Shown here in pieces: positions 5,141 through 5,884 of a DNA stretch of 5,884 nt. The notes under the pieces are model-generated. The model saw nothing but the letters and a program-made list of their open reading frames with translations, did no database searches and was not told the origin of the DNA. A program made the translations under genes and the position numbers. How positions within the stretch are numbered: the first letter of the stretch is position 1; each line of letters begins with the position of its first letter. Origin of the DNA: Methanolobus sp. UBA118 (GTDB taxonomy: Archaea; Halobacteriota; Methanosarcinia; Methanosarcinales; Methanosarcinaceae); NCBI GenBank assembly GCA_002508635.1, contig DACO01000102.1, positions 788-6,671 of the forward strand. Reading direction: 5' to 3'.

Positions 5141-5884
5141 TGTCTGGTTTGTCTTTGCTATGGATTTTGCGCCATCGCTCTCAAGTTCCATCATGGCACG
5201 GATAGCATCGACATTGTCAGGAATTACGATTGATTCCTGGTGGATTCCCTGGAAGAAGTAGAGTTCGCCCTCGTACATGGTGACTGAATCCTTCCAGACA
5301 CAGTTCTCCCACATGTCTCCTCTTGGACGTCCGAGGTCTCTGCCAAGCTCCATTATTTCAGCAGTTGAGCCAATTCCTTTTTCGATGAGCATTATACGGG
5401 ACTGCTTCTCGAACAGTTCCTTCACATCATCTGTACTGCAGTCCTTTTCAAGTTCCATGTTGACCGTGTGCACGTGCATCAATGTTGTCGGAAGCTTGAC
5501 TGCGGTGGTTGCAATGTCTATGTGTGGCATAACTGTCTTGATGTCCGGACCGTGGTGTGATGGCAGGGTTATAGGGTTTGGTACGATAGCATTGATCGGT
5601 CCCTTCTTAACATCATTGGGGTCAGCTGCCCTTCTCATAAGTGTGACCCTGACCTTCTTTACTCCATATTCCTGGTCCACAGGGTAGATCACCCTGGAAA
5701 GACCTGTTGTGTTACAGGAGACGACCCTTACGAAGTCTTCACCAAAAGCTTCCTGGTAATTGGCAGATGCGTTGAATGAAACACCTGCAAGCTCATGGTC
5801 CTCGCCACCCTGCCAGATAGCCTTGACTCCTGCCTTCTCATAGAGTGGCTTGTTCTTCTCTCCTATGCCACCGGGAGTACAGTC
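5129..5884 (-). CDS. gap: Type II glyceraldehyde-3-phosphate dehydrogenase, N-terminus cut by window edge
   Basis: Archaeal phosphorylating GAPDH, which interconverts glyceraldehyde 3-phosphate and 1,3-bisphosphoglycerate using NADP or NAD, in methanogens mainly for gluconeogenesis. The window holds 251 codons, against about 337 residues for the family, so roughly the first 85 residues, including the nucleotide-binding Gly motif, lie beyond the right edge. Visible from the edge inward are DCTPGGIGEKNKPLYEKAG, WQGGEDHELAGVSFNA (window residues 24-39) and the active-site VVSCNTTGLSR (54-64) with catalytic C57. Then follow PNPITLPSHHGPD and the C-terminal TNQTMGI. A GTG at 5692 is internal: the frame is open upstream and encodes the catalytic cysteine. 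The TGA stop sits inside a hairpin ahead of the phosphatase gene. gap is the first seen gene of a likely gap-phosphatase-nadK transcription unit. Confidence 0.95.
   Translation of the reverse strand, partial: DCTPGGIGEKNKPLYEKAGVKAIWQGGEDHELAGVSFNASANYQEAFGEDFVRVVSCNTTGLSRVIYPVDQEYGVKKVRVTLMRRAADPNDVKKGPINAIVPNPITLPSHHGPDIKTVMPHIDIATTAVKLPTTLMHVHTVNMELEKDCSTDDVKELFEKQSRIMLIEKGIGSTAEIMELGRDLGRPRGDMWENCVWKDSVTMYEGELYFFQGIHQESIVIPDNVDAIRAMMELESDGAKSIAKTNQTMGI

Noticed and set aside
5277..5687. 136-codon plus-strand open frame opposite gap
   Set aside because: It lies antisense to a clear GAPDH; its Ser/Thr-rich composition is typical of a shadow frame and no start signal is seen.
5129..5692. 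GTG at 5692 as the start of gap
   Set aside because: The frame is open to the window edge and the upstream 64 codons encode family sequence, including the catalytic SCNTTG motif.
1..5884. CRISPR array, tRNA, insertion sequence or defence island
   Set aside because: No spaced repeats, cloverleaf-like segment, transposase or terminal repeats were seen; gene content is mostly core archaeal metabolism.

Overview
The window looks like chromosomal DNA from a methanogenic archaeon, most likely one of the Methanosarcinales. The evidence is a homocitrate-synthase-family enzyme of the AksA (coenzyme B) type, an archaeal type II glyceraldehyde-3-phosphate dehydrogenase, an archaeal IMPase/FBPase-like phosphatase paired with NAD kinase, an LabA-like NYN protein of the kind I know from methanogens, archaeal TATA-like boxes, and Shine-Dalgarno sites of the GGTGA/GGGAG type. 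The order-level placement is inference; no rRNA or marker gene is present.

Left part, plus strand (1-2111): a membrane rhomboid protease with an N-terminal AN1-type zinc finger. It is followed with no spacer, and in the same reading frame after a single TGA, by a small soluble protein I do not recognise. After a 169-base AT-rich promoter region comes a NYN (PIN-like) domain protein of about 196 residues. Nothing in the sequence links these three functionally beyond their order.

Right part, minus strand (2108-5884, transcribed right to left): gap (N-terminus outside the window), an IMPase/FBPase-family phosphatase, NAD kinase, then after 160 bases aksA with its own good TATA box. The phosphatase and NAD kinase genes are one base apart. 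They resemble a split version of the fused NADP phosphatase/NAD kinase known from Methanocaldococcus jannaschii, so together they may set the NAD/NADP balance. The adjacent GAPDH belongs to a family that can use NADP, and the phosphatase family can also act as fructose-1,6-bisphosphatase, so gluconeogenesis is the common theme. aksA supplies 2-oxoacid precursors for coenzyme B. The NYN gene and aksA converge, with their TAG stop codons overlapping on a CTAG.

I found no tRNA, rRNA, CRISPR array, insertion sequence or clear sign of horizontal transfer. Most of the window is ordinary core metabolism. The points most worth a second look are the in-frame TGA junction, the hairpin plus T-run between gap and the phosphatase gene, the split NADP-cycling pair, and start-codon corrections for two genes.
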